From contig UQMF01000008.1 in NCBI GenBank assembly GCA_900542145.1, positions 1-64,000 of the forward strand: a DNA stretch of 64,000 nucleotides, written 5' to 3'. The notes below the pieces were generated by a model. It was not told the origin of the DNA. It did no database searches and saw only the letters and a list, made by a program, of their open reading frames with translations. Origin of the DNA: an uncultured Oscillospiraceae bacterium (lineage in GTDB: Bacteria > Bacillota > Clostridia > Oscillospirales > Ruminococcaceae). Positions 34,513 through 43,205 of this stretch are shown here, one piece after another. Made by a program: the position numbers and the translations under genes. Within the stretch, counting starts at the first letter, position 1; the number at the start of each line of letters is the position of its first letter.

Positions 34513-35388
34513 ATGTATTTTCTTTATGAGGACGGCGATGTCCTTAACCGCCCGGTGGAGTGCTTCTATTTTGACACGGATTCTAAGTATTTCCCTGTGC
34601 ACGCCCACTGGCATTTCTACATGGAACTTGTGCTCATGCTGAGCGGAAATGTCGTCATGTCGAGCGGCTCGGAGAAATTCACGCTGCACAAGGGTGAGAT
34701 GGTGCTGTTCCACCCCAAGGCGGTGCACTCCATGAGCGGAGCGGACGGAGCTCCTGCGAGGTACGCGGTGATAAAGCTGGACATCAACCGAATGAATCTC
34801 ACGCCCAGCTACGCGACTAAATTCCGGAGCATATTCCGCAGCGCCGAGAGGAAGGAAATGGGCACAACCTTTACCTTCGCGCAGTCCGCTGCGATGGGCG
34901 CCCCGGAGGTATTTGCGCGTTGCATTGACGAGATGTCCCGGCAGGAGTACGGCTTCGACTTGGTGATACGCACGGAGTTATACCGGCTGCTGATAAGTAT
35001 TGTCCGCTGCTGGCAGGAGCAGGGATTCTCCGTGGACAGCGAGGCGTATTCCGAGGACGCCAAGTACGATATCTACAGCATAACGGAGTTCATCGACCAG
35101 CGGCTCGCTCAGGGAGTCCAGGTGTCGGAGGTCGCTGAGCGGTGCAGTATGAGCTATTCCTACTTCGCCAAGAAATTCCTGTCGGTCTACGGAAAGACCT
35201 GCAAGGAGTACATCGAGGAAATGCGCATAATCAAGGCGGAGGAATTCCTGATATTCACGGATTTTGACCTTGACCGCATAAGCCGCGAAACCGGCTTCTC
35301 CGATTCACCCCACCTCATAAAGAGCTTCAGAAAGCTGCGCGGAATCACCCCGAAGCAGTTCAGACTGAAGAATCTGGGCGGTAAGTAG
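34513..35388 (+). CDS. AraC-family regulator with cupin sensor domain
   Basis: The 291-aa regulator has an N-terminal cupin (HAHWHFYMELVLML near residues 30-43 and FHPKAVHSM) that likely binds a sugar or related ligand, and two C-terminal helix-turn-helix motifs (about 190-285) with SYSYFAKKFLSVYGKTCKEYI and GFSDSPHLIKSFRKLRGITPKQFR. It lies 14 bases after the RNA methyltransferase gene in the same direction. AraC proteins of this kind often control carbohydrate genes; the glycosidase genes nearby are candidates, but this is only proximity. Confidence 0.9.
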   Translation: MYFLYEDGDVLNRPVECFYFDTDSKYFPVHAHWHFYMELVLMLSGNVVMSSGSEKFTLHKGEMVLFHPKAVHSMSGADGAPARYAVIKLDINRMNLTPSYATKFRSIFRSAERKEMGTTFTFAQSAAMGAPEVFARCIDEMSRQEYGFDLVIRTELYRLLISIVRCWQEQGFSVDSEAYSEDAKYDIYSITEFIDQRLAQGVQVSEVAERCSMSYSYFAKKFLSVYGKTCKEYIEEMRIIKAEEFLIFTDFDLDRISRETGFSDSPHLIKSFRKLRGITPKQFRLKNLGGK

Positions 35389-35441
35389 GTCCTGTAAATT
35401 GTTCGAAAAGTTTGTCATAATCTTGTCACGAACTATGCTTG

Positions 35442-35495
35442 AATAAAAAATGCCCCCGGCATTTGGCTTATTAGAGCCATTTGCTAAGGGCATTT
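35442..35495 (-). terminator. Terminator of the purine operon
   Basis: AAATGCCC (35448-35455) pairs with GGGCATTT (35488-35495), with an inner TGGC/GCCA stem, and TTTTTTATT follows on the minus strand after guaA. Confidence 0.8.
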
Positions 35496-35518
35496 CTTCT
35501 ATTGTAATCAATATGCGA

Positions 35519-37060
35519 TTATTCCCACTCGATTGTAGCCGGCGGCTTAGACGTGATGTCATAAACAATACGGTTGATATTTTTAACTTCATTTACGATA
35601 CGGACGGAAACCTTCTCCAGCACGTCATAAGGAATGCGTGAGAAATCCGCGGTCATGAAGTCGCTGGTGGATACGCCGCGGAGTGCGAGAGTGTAGTCGT
35701 AGGTTCTGCCGTCGCCCATAACGCCGACGGAGCGCATGTTGGTCAGCACTGCGAAGTACTGGTTGATGCTCCTGTCAAGACCGGCGTTGGCGATTTCCTC
35801 GCGGAATATCGCGTCTGCGTCCTGGAGTGTGGCTACCTTCTCGGGGGTGATGTCGCCGATGATTCTGATAGCAAGACCGGGACCCGGGAACGGCTGGCGC
35901 CATACCAGCTTCTCGTCAAGACCGAGAGTAGTTCCGAGGGCTCGTACCTCGTCCTTGAACAGCAGGCGCAGCGGCTCGATGATCTCCTTGAAGTCAACGT
36001 AGTCCGGGAGTCCGCCAACGTTGTGGTGGCTCTTGATCACAGCAGCGTCGCCCAGTCCGGATTCGATGACGTCGGGGTAGATGGTGCCCTGTACGAGGTA
36101 GTCCACCTTGCCGATCTTCTTAGCCTCTTCCTCGAATACGCGGATAAACTCCTCGCCGATTATCTTGCGCTTGGCCTCCGGTTCGGTTACTCCGGCAAGC
36201 TTGCCCAGGAATCTCTCGCCGGCATTCACGCGGACGAAATTAACGCCGCTGTCAGCGAATGCAGCTTCGACCTCGTCGCCCTCGTTCTTTCTCATGAGTC
36301 CGTGGTCGACGAAAATGCAGGTCAGCTGGCTTCCGATAGCCTTCGCAAGCAGCTTGCAGGCAACGGAGCTGTCAACACCGCCGGATAGAGCCAGCAGTGC
36401 CTTGCCGTCGCCGACCTTCTCGCGGATATTCCTGATGGCGGTTTCAGCGTAGCTTTCCATGGTCCAGTCGCCGCGGCATTCGCAGACGTTGTACAGGAAG
36501 TTACCCAGCATGTCGAAGCCGCGCTCAGTGTGATTTACCTCCGGGTGGAACTGCACGCCGTAGAACTTCTTCTCAACGTTCTGGATCGCTGCGTAGGGGC
36601 ACTTAGCGGTGTGGCCGCAAACCTCGAAGCCCTCAGGGAGCTTCTTGATGTAGTCGTTGTGGCTCATCCAGGTGACAGTAGTCCTGTCGATACCCTTGAA
36701 CAGCAGGGAAGAGGTGTCCACCTCGGTTTCGGTCCTGCCGAATTCAGACAGGGAGCTGTCAACTGCCGTGCCGATCTCTCCGCCAAGTGCGTATGCCATG
36801 AACTGTACGCCGTAGCAGATACCAAGAACCGGGACGCCCAGGTCGAAGATCTCCTTGGACATTCTCGGGGAATTTTCAAGATAGACGCTGTTCGGTCCAC
36901 CGGTGAAGATGATGCCCTTGGGGTTCATCGCGCGGATCTCCTCAATGGGGGTCTTGTAGGACTTGACCTCGCAGTAGATTTTGTGTTCTCTCACGCGGCG
37001 TGCGATAAGCTGGTTGTACTGACCGCCGAAATCGAGAACGAGAACTAACTCGTGGGACAT
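35519..37060 (-). CDS. guaA: GMP synthase (glutamine-hydrolysing)
   Basis: The 513-aa enzyme turns XMP into GMP using ATP and glutamine. The glutaminase domain has the catalytic Cys in GICYGVQ and the His and Glu in HPEVNHTERG. The ATP pyrophosphatase domain has the P-loop LSGGVDSSV and the C-terminal dimerisation domain ends in KPPATIEWE, the usual end. It is the last gene of the purine operon, 15 bases after the formyltransferase gene, and is followed by a terminator. Confidence 0.98.
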   Translation of the reverse strand: MSHELVLVLDFGGQYNQLIARRVREHKIYCEVKSYKTPIEEIRAMNPKGIIFTGGPNSVYLENSPRMSKEIFDLGVPVLGICYGVQFMAYALGGEIGTAVDSSLSEFGRTETEVDTSSLLFKGIDRTTVTWMSHNDYIKKLPEGFEVCGHTAKCPYAAIQNVEKKFYGVQFHPEVNHTERGFDMLGNFLYNVCECRGDWTMESYAETAIRNIREKVGDGKALLALSGGVDSSVACKLLAKAIGSQLTCIFVDHGLMRKNEGDEVEAAFADSGVNFVRVNAGERFLGKLAGVTEPEAKRKIIGEEFIRVFEEEAKKIGKVDYLVQGTIYPDVIESGLGDAAVIKSHHNVGGLPDYVDFKEIIEPLRLLFKDEVRALGTTLGLDEKLVWRQPFPGPGLAIRIIGDITPEKVATLQDADAIFREEIANAGLDRSINQYFAVLTNMRSVGVMGDGRTYDYTLALRGVSTSDFMTADFSRIPYDVLEKVSVRIVNEVKNINRIVYDITSKPPATIEWE

Positions 37061-37075
37061 GATTACCTCCGTATA

Positions 37076-38254
37076 TCAGTGATGGAACAGACGAATGCCT
37101 GTGAATGCCATTGTAATGCCGTACTTGTTGCAGACCTCGATAACATTATCGTCGCGGATAGAGCCGCCCGGCTGTGCGATGTACTGAACGCCGCTCTTGT
37201 GCGCTCTCTCGATGTTGTCGCCGAACGGGAAGAATGCGTCGGACCCGAGGGAAACTCCCTTCATGGTGTCGAGCCATGCGCGCTTCTCCTCGCGTGTGAA
37301 TACCGCAGGCTTAACCTTGAAGAACTTCTGCCACTCACCCTCAGCGAGCACGTCCATGTAGTCGTCGCCGATGTACAGGTCGATGGTGTTGTCGCGGTCC
37401 GCGCGGCGGATCCCGTCAACGAACTGGAGCCCCATGACCTGAGGGGACTGACGCAGGTACCAGTTGTCAGCCTTTGTTCCTGCAAGGCGTGTGCAGTGGA
37501 TTCTGGACTGCTGACCGGCGCCGATTCCGATAGCCTGACCGCCGCATGCGTATGCAACGGAGTTGGACTGGGTGTACTTCAGCGTGATGAGCGCGATCGC
37601 CAGGTCGTGCTTTGCGCTCTCGGGGAGATCCTTGGCTTCCGTCGGGATATTCGCGAACAGCTCGTCATTGATAACAAGCTCGTTGCGACCCTGCTCGAAG
37701 GTGATTCCGTAGACCTGCTTGCGCTCGATCTGCGCCGGAACGTAGTCCGGGTCGATCTTGATTATGTTGTAGTTGCCCTTCTTCTTGCTCTTGAGGATTT
37801 CAAGCGCCTCGGGCTCGTATCCGGGAGCGATAACGCCGTCGGATACCTCGCGGTGGATTATTCTCGCGGTGGAAACGTCGCATACGTCGGACAGCGCGAT
37901 GAAATCGCCGTAGCTGCTCATTCTGTCAGCGCCCCTTGCCCTTGCGTAGGCGCAGGCGAGAGGGGAGAGCTCACCGAGGTCGTCCACCCAGTAGATCTTC
38001 GCGAGGGTGTCGGTCAGGGGAAGTCCGATAGCGGCACCGGCAGGGGAAACGTGCTTGAAGCTTGTTGCAGCAGGGTAGCCGGTCGCAGCCTTCAGCTCCT
38101 TGACGAGCTGCCAGCCGTTGAATGCGTCCAGGAAGTTGATGTAGCCGGGACGTCCGTTCAGTACCTCGATGGGAAGCTCCGCGCCGTTCTCCATGTAGAT
38201 CCTGGCAGGCTTCTGGTTGGGGTTGCAGCCGTACTTTAATTCGAATTCCTTCAT
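37076..38254 (-). CDS. purH: AICAR formyltransferase (PurH C-terminal domain alone)
   Basis: The 392-aa protein covers only the formyltransferase part of PurH, which adds the last carbon to AICAR with 10-formyl-tetrahydrofolate. The active-site Lys67-His68 pair is seen in SFKHVSPAG. The N-terminal MGS-like IMP cyclohydrolase domain (about 200 residues) of ordinary PurH is missing, without sign of truncation: a good ribosome site stands before ATG 38254. The missing cyclohydrolase step is supplied by the gene immediately upstream. This split form is known from some Clostridia. Confidence 0.93.
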   Translation of the reverse strand: MKEFELKYGCNPNQKPARIYMENGAELPIEVLNGRPGYINFLDAFNGWQLVKELKAATGYPAATSFKHVSPAGAAIGLPLTDTLAKIYWVDDLGELSPLACAYARARGADRMSSYGDFIALSDVCDVSTARIIHREVSDGVIAPGYEPEALEILKSKKKGNYNIIKIDPDYVPAQIERKQVYGITFEQGRNELVINDELFANIPTEAKDLPESAKHDLAIALITLKYTQSNSVAYACGGQAIGIGAGQQSRIHCTRLAGTKADNWYLRQSPQVMGLQFVDGIRRADRDNTIDLYIGDDYMDVLAEGEWQKFFKVKPAVFTREEKRAWLDTMKGVSLGSDAFFPFGDNIERAHKSGVQYIAQPGGSIRDDNVIEVCNKYGITMAFTGIRLFHH

Positions 38255-38266
38255 AGTATCTCCTTT

Positions 38267-39001
38267 TTATACGTTCTTATTTACGATTCTGCTGTCATAC
38301 TTTCCTGTTTCCAGGTCGATGTAGCGAACGAACAGGGAAACCTTGTTGTCCTTGTTGAGGTTAGTCCAGAGGTAGTCCGTCAGCTTGTCGATGTCCATAT
38401 CCGGGATCACGACGTTCTTCGGCTCGCCCTCAAAGCTGGGGAGTCTGCGCACGCCGTCCTGCTCTGTCTCGTCGCCGGCGTAGGTGTGGATAAAGCTGCC
38501 CTTGCCTGCCATCGGATTGCTGTAGGCGTAGGTGTATCTGCGGCAGGAGCTTCCGTCGCCCTCAGCGGACTTCAGAATGGACATCGCGTAGTTCATCGCG
38601 CCGTTCTCCAGGTGGATTATGCCGGAAATTCTGGGGGTGTAGTTGGGCTTGTCGTCCTCAAATTCACGGGTGCGGAGGGACTGCTCAAAAGTCATCTGCT
38701 TGTCCATCAGCTCGTAGATGGTGTCGGTCTGGTCGCCGTTGGTGACAATAGTCTTGTTACCGAGAACGCGCACCGGAGCGTATATGATGAGGTGCGGATC
38801 AACCATCTTGGAGGGGTCGAACGCCTGGGTGCGGATTCCCTCGCCGTCCTCGACGAAAACGCGGTTGCGGCTGTTCTCGCTTCTGCCCATGATGAAGTAG
38901 GCGGTGACTGCCTTCTTGCCGTCCGGGGACTTGCCGATGATTATTCCTCTGCCGTGGTATGCAAGGGAATTCAGTTCCTTGTCAAGCTCAATGTAGTTCA
39001 T
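38267..39001 (-). CDS. purO: IMP cyclohydrolase of archaeal PurO type
   Basis: A 244-aa protein of the PurO-like IMP cyclohydrolase family, which closes the purine ring (FAICAR to IMP). The start MNYIELDKELNSLAYHGRG, the FIMGRSENSRNRVF stretch and the YAPVRVLG strand are typical. ATG 39001 is preceded by AAAGGAT; a longer frame to 39031 is not needed. It is 12 bases from the formyltransferase gene, so both halves of the PurH reaction are encoded side by side by unrelated types of domain. Confidence 0.88.
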   Translation of the reverse strand: MNYIELDKELNSLAYHGRGIIIGKSPDGKKAVTAYFIMGRSENSRNRVFVEDGEGIRTQAFDPSKMVDPHLIIYAPVRVLGNKTIVTNGDQTDTIYELMDKQMTFEQSLRTREFEDDKPNYTPRISGIIHLENGAMNYAMSILKSAEGDGSSCRRYTYAYSNPMAGKGSFIHTYAGDETEQDGVRRLPSFEGEPKNVVIPDMDIDKLTDYLWTNLNKDNKVSLFVRYIDLETGKYDSRIVNKNV

Positions 39002-39014
39002 GTCGTATATCCTT

Positions 39015-39764
39015 TCAGAATTTTCCTGCATAGCAGTTGGTCGTATAGCTTGCGGCTACTTTGCCGTATCTGTGGTATTTGTCGAACAGTTCGCGCAGTT
39101 CGGTGACAAACGCCTTGTAGTTCGGGTCAGTTTCAACCAGCGAGTAGGACTTTGAGAGCGAATTCCCGATGAACTCTTCCCTTGTCATCATCACCGGAGT
39201 TTCCATCTGGAAAACCTCCACCGAGGAGAAGTACTCGTTTTTAAGGAACAAGTCCCCGTCGGTATCAGAGCGGATACCCATGTGACCCCGGTGCTCGTTG
39301 AATTCCGGGCAGTATCTGCGGAATATCTCGTCGCGCGGCGCGCTGATAGCACCGTTCATTCGGCTGTTGTACACTATCGCCACACGTCCGTCCGGAGTGA
39401 GCAGCCGTTTGCATTCCTCCCGGAATTTATCCGCGTCGAACCAGTGGAACGCCTGCGCGGCGGTTATCAGCCCGAAGGAGTGCTCCGGAAGTCCGGTGTC
39501 CTCCGCGGAAGCGGTGACTATCTCCGCCTTTCCGCCCACGCATTTAAGGAGCTCACGGCACATGTCGGCGTTTGGCTCCACCGCGGTAACGCGCCAGGGC
39601 TTGGCGATAAGCTTTTCGGTAAATTTCCCGGTTCCTGCGCCGATATCCACGACATTTTCTGCATGGGTCAGATTATAGAGCCGGTCAACCACCGCGGCAG
39701 GGTAGGAGGGGCGGAATTTTGCGTAATAACCTGCCTTGCCCGTGAATCTGTTCTCGTTCATCAC
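39015..39764 (-). CDS. Class I SAM-dependent methyltransferase
   Basis: A 249-aa methyltransferase with the SAM motif VVDIGAGTGKFT near residues 38-50, the acidic Asp/Glu of motif II in VTAVEPN and the FHWFD stretch seen in a large family of unassigned methyltransferases. Its ATG overlaps the purN stop by four bases and it lies inside the purine operon. It has no known step in purine synthesis. A role in folate, cobalamin or nucleotide modification is possible but not supported by sequence. Confidence 0.85.
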   Translation of the reverse strand: MMNENRFTGKAGYYAKFRPSYPAAVVDRLYNLTHAENVVDIGAGTGKFTEKLIAKPWRVTAVEPNADMCRELLKCVGGKAEIVTASAEDTGLPEHSFGLITAAQAFHWFDADKFREECKRLLTPDGRVAIVYNSRMNGAISAPRDEIFRRYCPEFNEHRGHMGIRSDTDGDLFLKNEYFSSVEVFQMETPVMMTREEFIGNSLSKSYSLVETDPNYKAFVTELRELFDKYHRYGKVAASYTTNCYAGKF

Positions 39765-40384
39765 AGTATCTCGGTGACGCCGTTCTTAACGACGATCCTG
39801 TCCTCGCAGAACAGGGAAACGGCTTTCGGGAGGAGCTTCCACTCAGCCTCCTCCATAATGCGCTTCTGGAGGGTTTCGGGAGTGTCGCTGGTCTTCACCT
39901 CCACTGCCTTCTGGAGGATTATGGGACCTGCGTCGCAGTCCGCGGTGACGAAGTGCACGGTTGCCCCTGATACCTTCACGCCCTTTGCCAGAGCCGCTTC
40001 ATGAACATGCAGCCCGTAGAATCCCTTGCCGCAGAAGCTCGGGATAAGCGCCGGGTGAATATTGATCATCTTGTTCGGAAATGCGTCGCACACCTGTTCG
40101 TCGAGGATCGTCATGAATCCGGCGTAGACCACCAGATCAGCGTTTTCCTCCACAAGTGCGTCACGCATTGCCTTGCTGTAGCTTTTCACGTCAGCATAGT
40201 CCCTGCGTGTGAGCACACGGGTCCGTATTCCGTTGTTTTCCGCGCGTTCCAGGGCGTAGGCGTCCGGTCTGCTTGCGATGACGCAGGTTATCTTTCCGCC
40301 GTGTATCTCTCCGCGCTTCTCGGCGTCGATGAGCGCCTGGAGATTAGTGCCGCCTCCTGATACGAGCACCACGATATTTTTCAT
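39761..40384 (-). CDS. purN: Phosphoribosylglycinamide formyltransferase
   Basis: The 207-aa enzyme transfers formyl from 10-formyl-tetrahydrofolate to GAR. It begins MKNIVVLVSGGGTNLQALID, has NIHPALIPSFCGKGFYG with the active His, and SGATVHFV followed by the catalytic Asp in DCDAGPI. ATG 40384 is preceded by AGGAGGT; a longer frame to 40435 is rejected. It follows purM in the operon with a 281-base gap that holds a possible small gene. Confidence 0.97.
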   Translation of the reverse strand: MKNIVVLVSGGGTNLQALIDAEKRGEIHGGKITCVIASRPDAYALERAENNGIRTRVLTRRDYADVKSYSKAMRDALVEENADLVVYAGFMTILDEQVCDAFPNKMINIHPALIPSFCGKGFYGLHVHEAALAKGVKVSGATVHFVTADCDAGPIILQKAVEVKTSDTPETLQKRIMEEAEWKLLPKAVSLFCEDRIVVKNGVTEIL

Positions 40385-40409
40385 ATGTACCTCCTGATGA
40401 GCGTGTGGG

Positions 40410-40589
40410 TCAATTCCCGAGCTGTATTTCCACACAGTTGTATCCGCCCTCGTCGGATTTATCCCCGGCGAACGGGTCAGCGTATTCCGCGGTCAAACAG
40501 TAACCGCCGACGTGCAGCGTGCGTAATACCTCGCAGTCCTCTCCGCGCAGCACAGCCTGCTGCCACCATGGCTCGCCGTTTATCGTCAT
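40410..40589 (-). CDS. Possible small protein between purM and purN
   Basis: A minus-strand frame is open from 40658 to a TGA at 40410-40412. The first usual start inside is ATG 40589, giving 59 aa with INGEPWWQQAV and EYADPFAGDKSDEGGYNCVEI. Upstream in the same frame the residues also look coding (TGEQCSVDISSGG), but no ATG, GTG or TTG is present there, so the start is uncertain or the gene is a fragment. A hairpin (CTGCTCCC with GGGAGCAG, about 40613-40638) lies between purM and the ATG. No family is recognised. Confidence 0.4.
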   Translation of the reverse strand: MTINGEPWWQQAVLRGEDCEVLRTLHVGGYCLTAEYADPFAGDKSDEGGYNCVEIQLGN

Positions 40590-40665
40590 TCCGCCGCTGG
40601 AAATATCGACTGAGCACTGCTCCCCGGTGAAGGGAGCAGCAGTCTTTTCCTTAAGAACTCAAACA

Positions 40666-41700
40666 TTATTCTATGATAACGCCTTCGTCGCCTGCGATGG
40701 TTTCGCCGATGACGAACGCATTCTCGCCGTTTGCCTTGAGGATCTCGACAGCCTTTGCGGCGTCAGCCTTGTCAACGACCATCATCATGCCGATACCCAT
40801 GTTAAATGTGTTGTACATGTCGTGCTCGGAGATATTGCCGGTATTCTGGAGGAGCTTGAATATAGCAGGCACCTCGTAGCTGTTCTTGTCGATCTTCGCA
40901 GTGATACCGTCCGGCAGAGCGCGCGGAATATTCTCGTAGAATCCGCCGCCGGTGATGTGGCTGATGGACTTCACGGTGATCTTGGAGATCACGTCCAGAA
41001 CGGGCTTAACGTAGATTCTGGTAGGCTTGAGGAGTGCGTCGCCGAGGGAGGTGCCCAGCTCGGGATAGAAGGTCTTGAGGTTCTGTTCGTTGACGTTGAA
41101 CACTTTTCTTACCAGGGAAAATCCGTTAGAGTGAACGCCGCTGGAGGCAATGCCCACAATAGCGTCGCCGGGCTTGATAGCGGAAGCGTCCAGTATCTTG
41201 GACTTGTCAACGATACCGGTGCTGTAGCCTGCGATGTCGTATTCGTCCTCAGCCATCATGCCGGGGTGCTCTGCGGTTTCGCCGCCGACCAGGGCGCAGC
41301 CTGCCATAACGCAGCCGTCTGCAACTCCCTTGACGATCTCCGCGACCTTCTCCGGAACTACCTTGCCGATGGCGATGTAGTCCAGGAAGAACAGGGGCTT
41401 TGCGCCGCAGCAGATGATGTCGTTCACGCACATTGCGACAGCGTCGATACCGATGGTGTCGTGCTTGTCCATAAGCATTGCGAGCTTGAGCTTTGTACCT
41501 ACGCCGTCGGTGCCGCTTACGAGCACGGGCTCCTTCATGCCGGTGAGGTCAGGCATGAACAGTCCGCCGAATCCGCCGATACCGGAAATGCACCCGGGGG
41601 TGTTTGTCCTTGCGACATGTTCCTTCATAAGGCGAACTGATTCGTAGCCTGCGGTAACGTCAACGCCTGCTGCCTTGTAGCTTTCGCTGTAACTTTTCAT
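40666..41700 (-). CDS. purM: Phosphoribosylformylglycinamidine cyclo-ligase (AIR synthetase)
   Basis: The 344-aa enzyme closes the imidazole ring to AIR with ATP. Conserved parts are the start YKAAGVDVTAGYESVRLMK, the GTDGVGTKLKLA strand and LVGGETAEHPGM. ATG 41700 has AAAGGGC in front; a frame reaching 41736 is not used. It is encoded 74 bases after purF in the operon. Confidence 0.98.
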   Translation of the reverse strand: MKSYSESYKAAGVDVTAGYESVRLMKEHVARTNTPGCISGIGGFGGLFMPDLTGMKEPVLVSGTDGVGTKLKLAMLMDKHDTIGIDAVAMCVNDIICCGAKPLFFLDYIAIGKVVPEKVAEIVKGVADGCVMAGCALVGGETAEHPGMMAEDEYDIAGYSTGIVDKSKILDASAIKPGDAIVGIASSGVHSNGFSLVRKVFNVNEQNLKTFYPELGTSLGDALLKPTRIYVKPVLDVISKITVKSISHITGGGFYENIPRALPDGITAKIDKNSYEVPAIFKLLQNTGNISEHDMYNTFNMGIGMMMVVDKADAAKAVEILKANGENAFVIGETIAGDEGVIIE

Positions 41701-41774
41701 TTTACTGCCCTTTCTATAAGGAGCGCCGCAGTCCACGGAGCAGCCTTAATTCATTTCTTTATTGTCAAAGTCCG

Positions 41775-43199
41775 TTATTCGTCGAACTTCATTTCAAACT
41801 TGTCCTTGGGTATCTCAGTGGGGACGTCTATGGGGTATTTCCCGGAGAAGCACCCGGTGCAGAATCCGCAGCCGGCATTCTCGGCGATCTTCACAACGCT
41901 GTCCGTGCTTAGGAATCCGAGGGAATCCACCCCGATAATCTCGGCGATCTCCTCTACGGAGTGCTTGTTAGCGATGAGGTTCTCCCTGCTGTCGATGTCG
42001 GTGCCGAAGAAGCACTCGCTGATGAACGGCGGCGAGGAGATCCGCATATGTATCTCAGTCGCGCCGGCGTGCCGCAGCAGCTTCACGACCTTGGCAGAGG
42101 TGGTTCCGCGGACGATACTGTCGTCGATTAGCACTACGCGCTTGCCCTTTACGGTGTCGCTGAGCGCGTTCAGCTTGATCTTCACGGAGTTCTCGCGCAT
42201 GCCCTGGGTCGGCTGAATGAAAGTCCTGCCGATGTAGCGGTTCTTCACGAAGCCGATACCGTAGGGTATTCCGCTCTGCTGGGCGAATCCGAGGGCGGCG
42301 TCAAGTCCGCTGTCCGGACAGCCGATGACTACGTCCGCCTGCACGGGGTGCTCCAGCGCGAGGTAATGCCCGGCACGCAGCCTGGCACGATGCACGCTTG
42401 CTCCCTCAATGACAGAATCCGGACGCGCGAAGTAGATGAACTCGAACACGCACATGGAGCTTTTCTGACCGCAGTGGGTCTTAATGCTCTGGATACCGTT
42501 GTCGTCGATCACAACGATCTCGCCCGGTTCGATGTCCCGGACGAATTCCGCGCCGATACAATCCAGCGCGCAGCTTTCGGAGGCAACGACATAGCCTGCG
42601 TCATCCGGCAGCCTGCCCAGGCACAGCGGACGGAATCCCTGGGGATCCCGTGCCGCGATGAGCTTTTTCGGGGACATTATCGCAAGGGAATACGCCCCTT
42701 TTATCTTATACATCGCCTTTTCGACAGCCTCCTGAATGGAGCCTGTTTCCAGGCGTGCCTCGGTAATTGCGTAGGAAATGACCTCGGTGTCGCTGGTGCT
42801 GTGGAATATCGCGCCCTTAAGTTCGTACTGCCTGCGCAGGTCGAGGGCATTGATGAGATTTCCGTTGTGTGCAATAGCGAGGGCGCCCTTGACGTGGCGC
42901 ACGGTCATGGGCTGGCAGTTCGCGGTATTAACGTTGCCCGTGGTGGAGTAACGCACATGCCCGACGGCGATCCTGCCCTGACCGAGCTCCGAAAGAACGC
43001 GCTCGTTGAAGACCTCGTTGACCAGACCGAGTCCCTTGTGAGCCTTGAATACGCCGCGGTCGTTTACGACGATACCGCAGCTTTCCTGACCCCTGTGCTG
43101 AAGCGCATACAGCCCGAAATACACGGAGTGCGCAACATCGGACGGCGCATTGCGATAAATGCCGAATACGCCGCATTCCTCGTGGATATTACCTGACAA
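41775..43199 (-). CDS. purF: Amidophosphoribosyltransferase
   Basis: The 474-aa enzyme makes phosphoribosylamine from PRPP and glutamine, the first committed step. After an eight-residue propeptide comes the nucleophile Cys9 in CGVFG, exposed by self-cleavage in this class. The PRPP loop is VVLIDDSIVRGTT, and the C-terminal CGFCTGC stretch belongs to the iron-sulfur cluster cysteines of the Bacillus-type enzyme. It starts six bases after a divergent paralogue. It should be the working PurF of this organism. Confidence 0.97.
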   Translation of the reverse strand: MSGNIHEECGVFGIYRNAPSDVAHSVYFGLYALQHRGQESCGIVVNDRGVFKAHKGLGLVNEVFNERVLSELGQGRIAVGHVRYSTTGNVNTANCQPMTVRHVKGALAIAHNGNLINALDLRRQYELKGAIFHSTSDTEVISYAITEARLETGSIQEAVEKAMYKIKGAYSLAIMSPKKLIAARDPQGFRPLCLGRLPDDAGYVVASESCALDCIGAEFVRDIEPGEIVVIDDNGIQSIKTHCGQKSSMCVFEFIYFARPDSVIEGASVHRARLRAGHYLALEHPVQADVVIGCPDSGLDAALGFAQQSGIPYGIGFVKNRYIGRTFIQPTQGMRENSVKIKLNALSDTVKGKRVVLIDDSIVRGTTSAKVVKLLRHAGATEIHMRISSPPFISECFFGTDIDSRENLIANKHSVEEIAEIIGVDSLGFLSTDSVVKIAENAGCGFCTGCFSGKYPIDVPTEIPKDKFEMKFDE

Positions 43200-43205
43200 A
43201 GTATA

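Noticed and set aside
37052..38239. 395-codon plus-strand open frame opposite the AICAR formyltransferase gene
   Set aside because: Antisense shadow; the minus-strand gene is unmistakable.
40385..40630. Plus-strand open frame in the purM-purN gap
   Set aside because: Very rich in Arg and Pro, as expected for the antisense of the minus-strand frame that looks coding.
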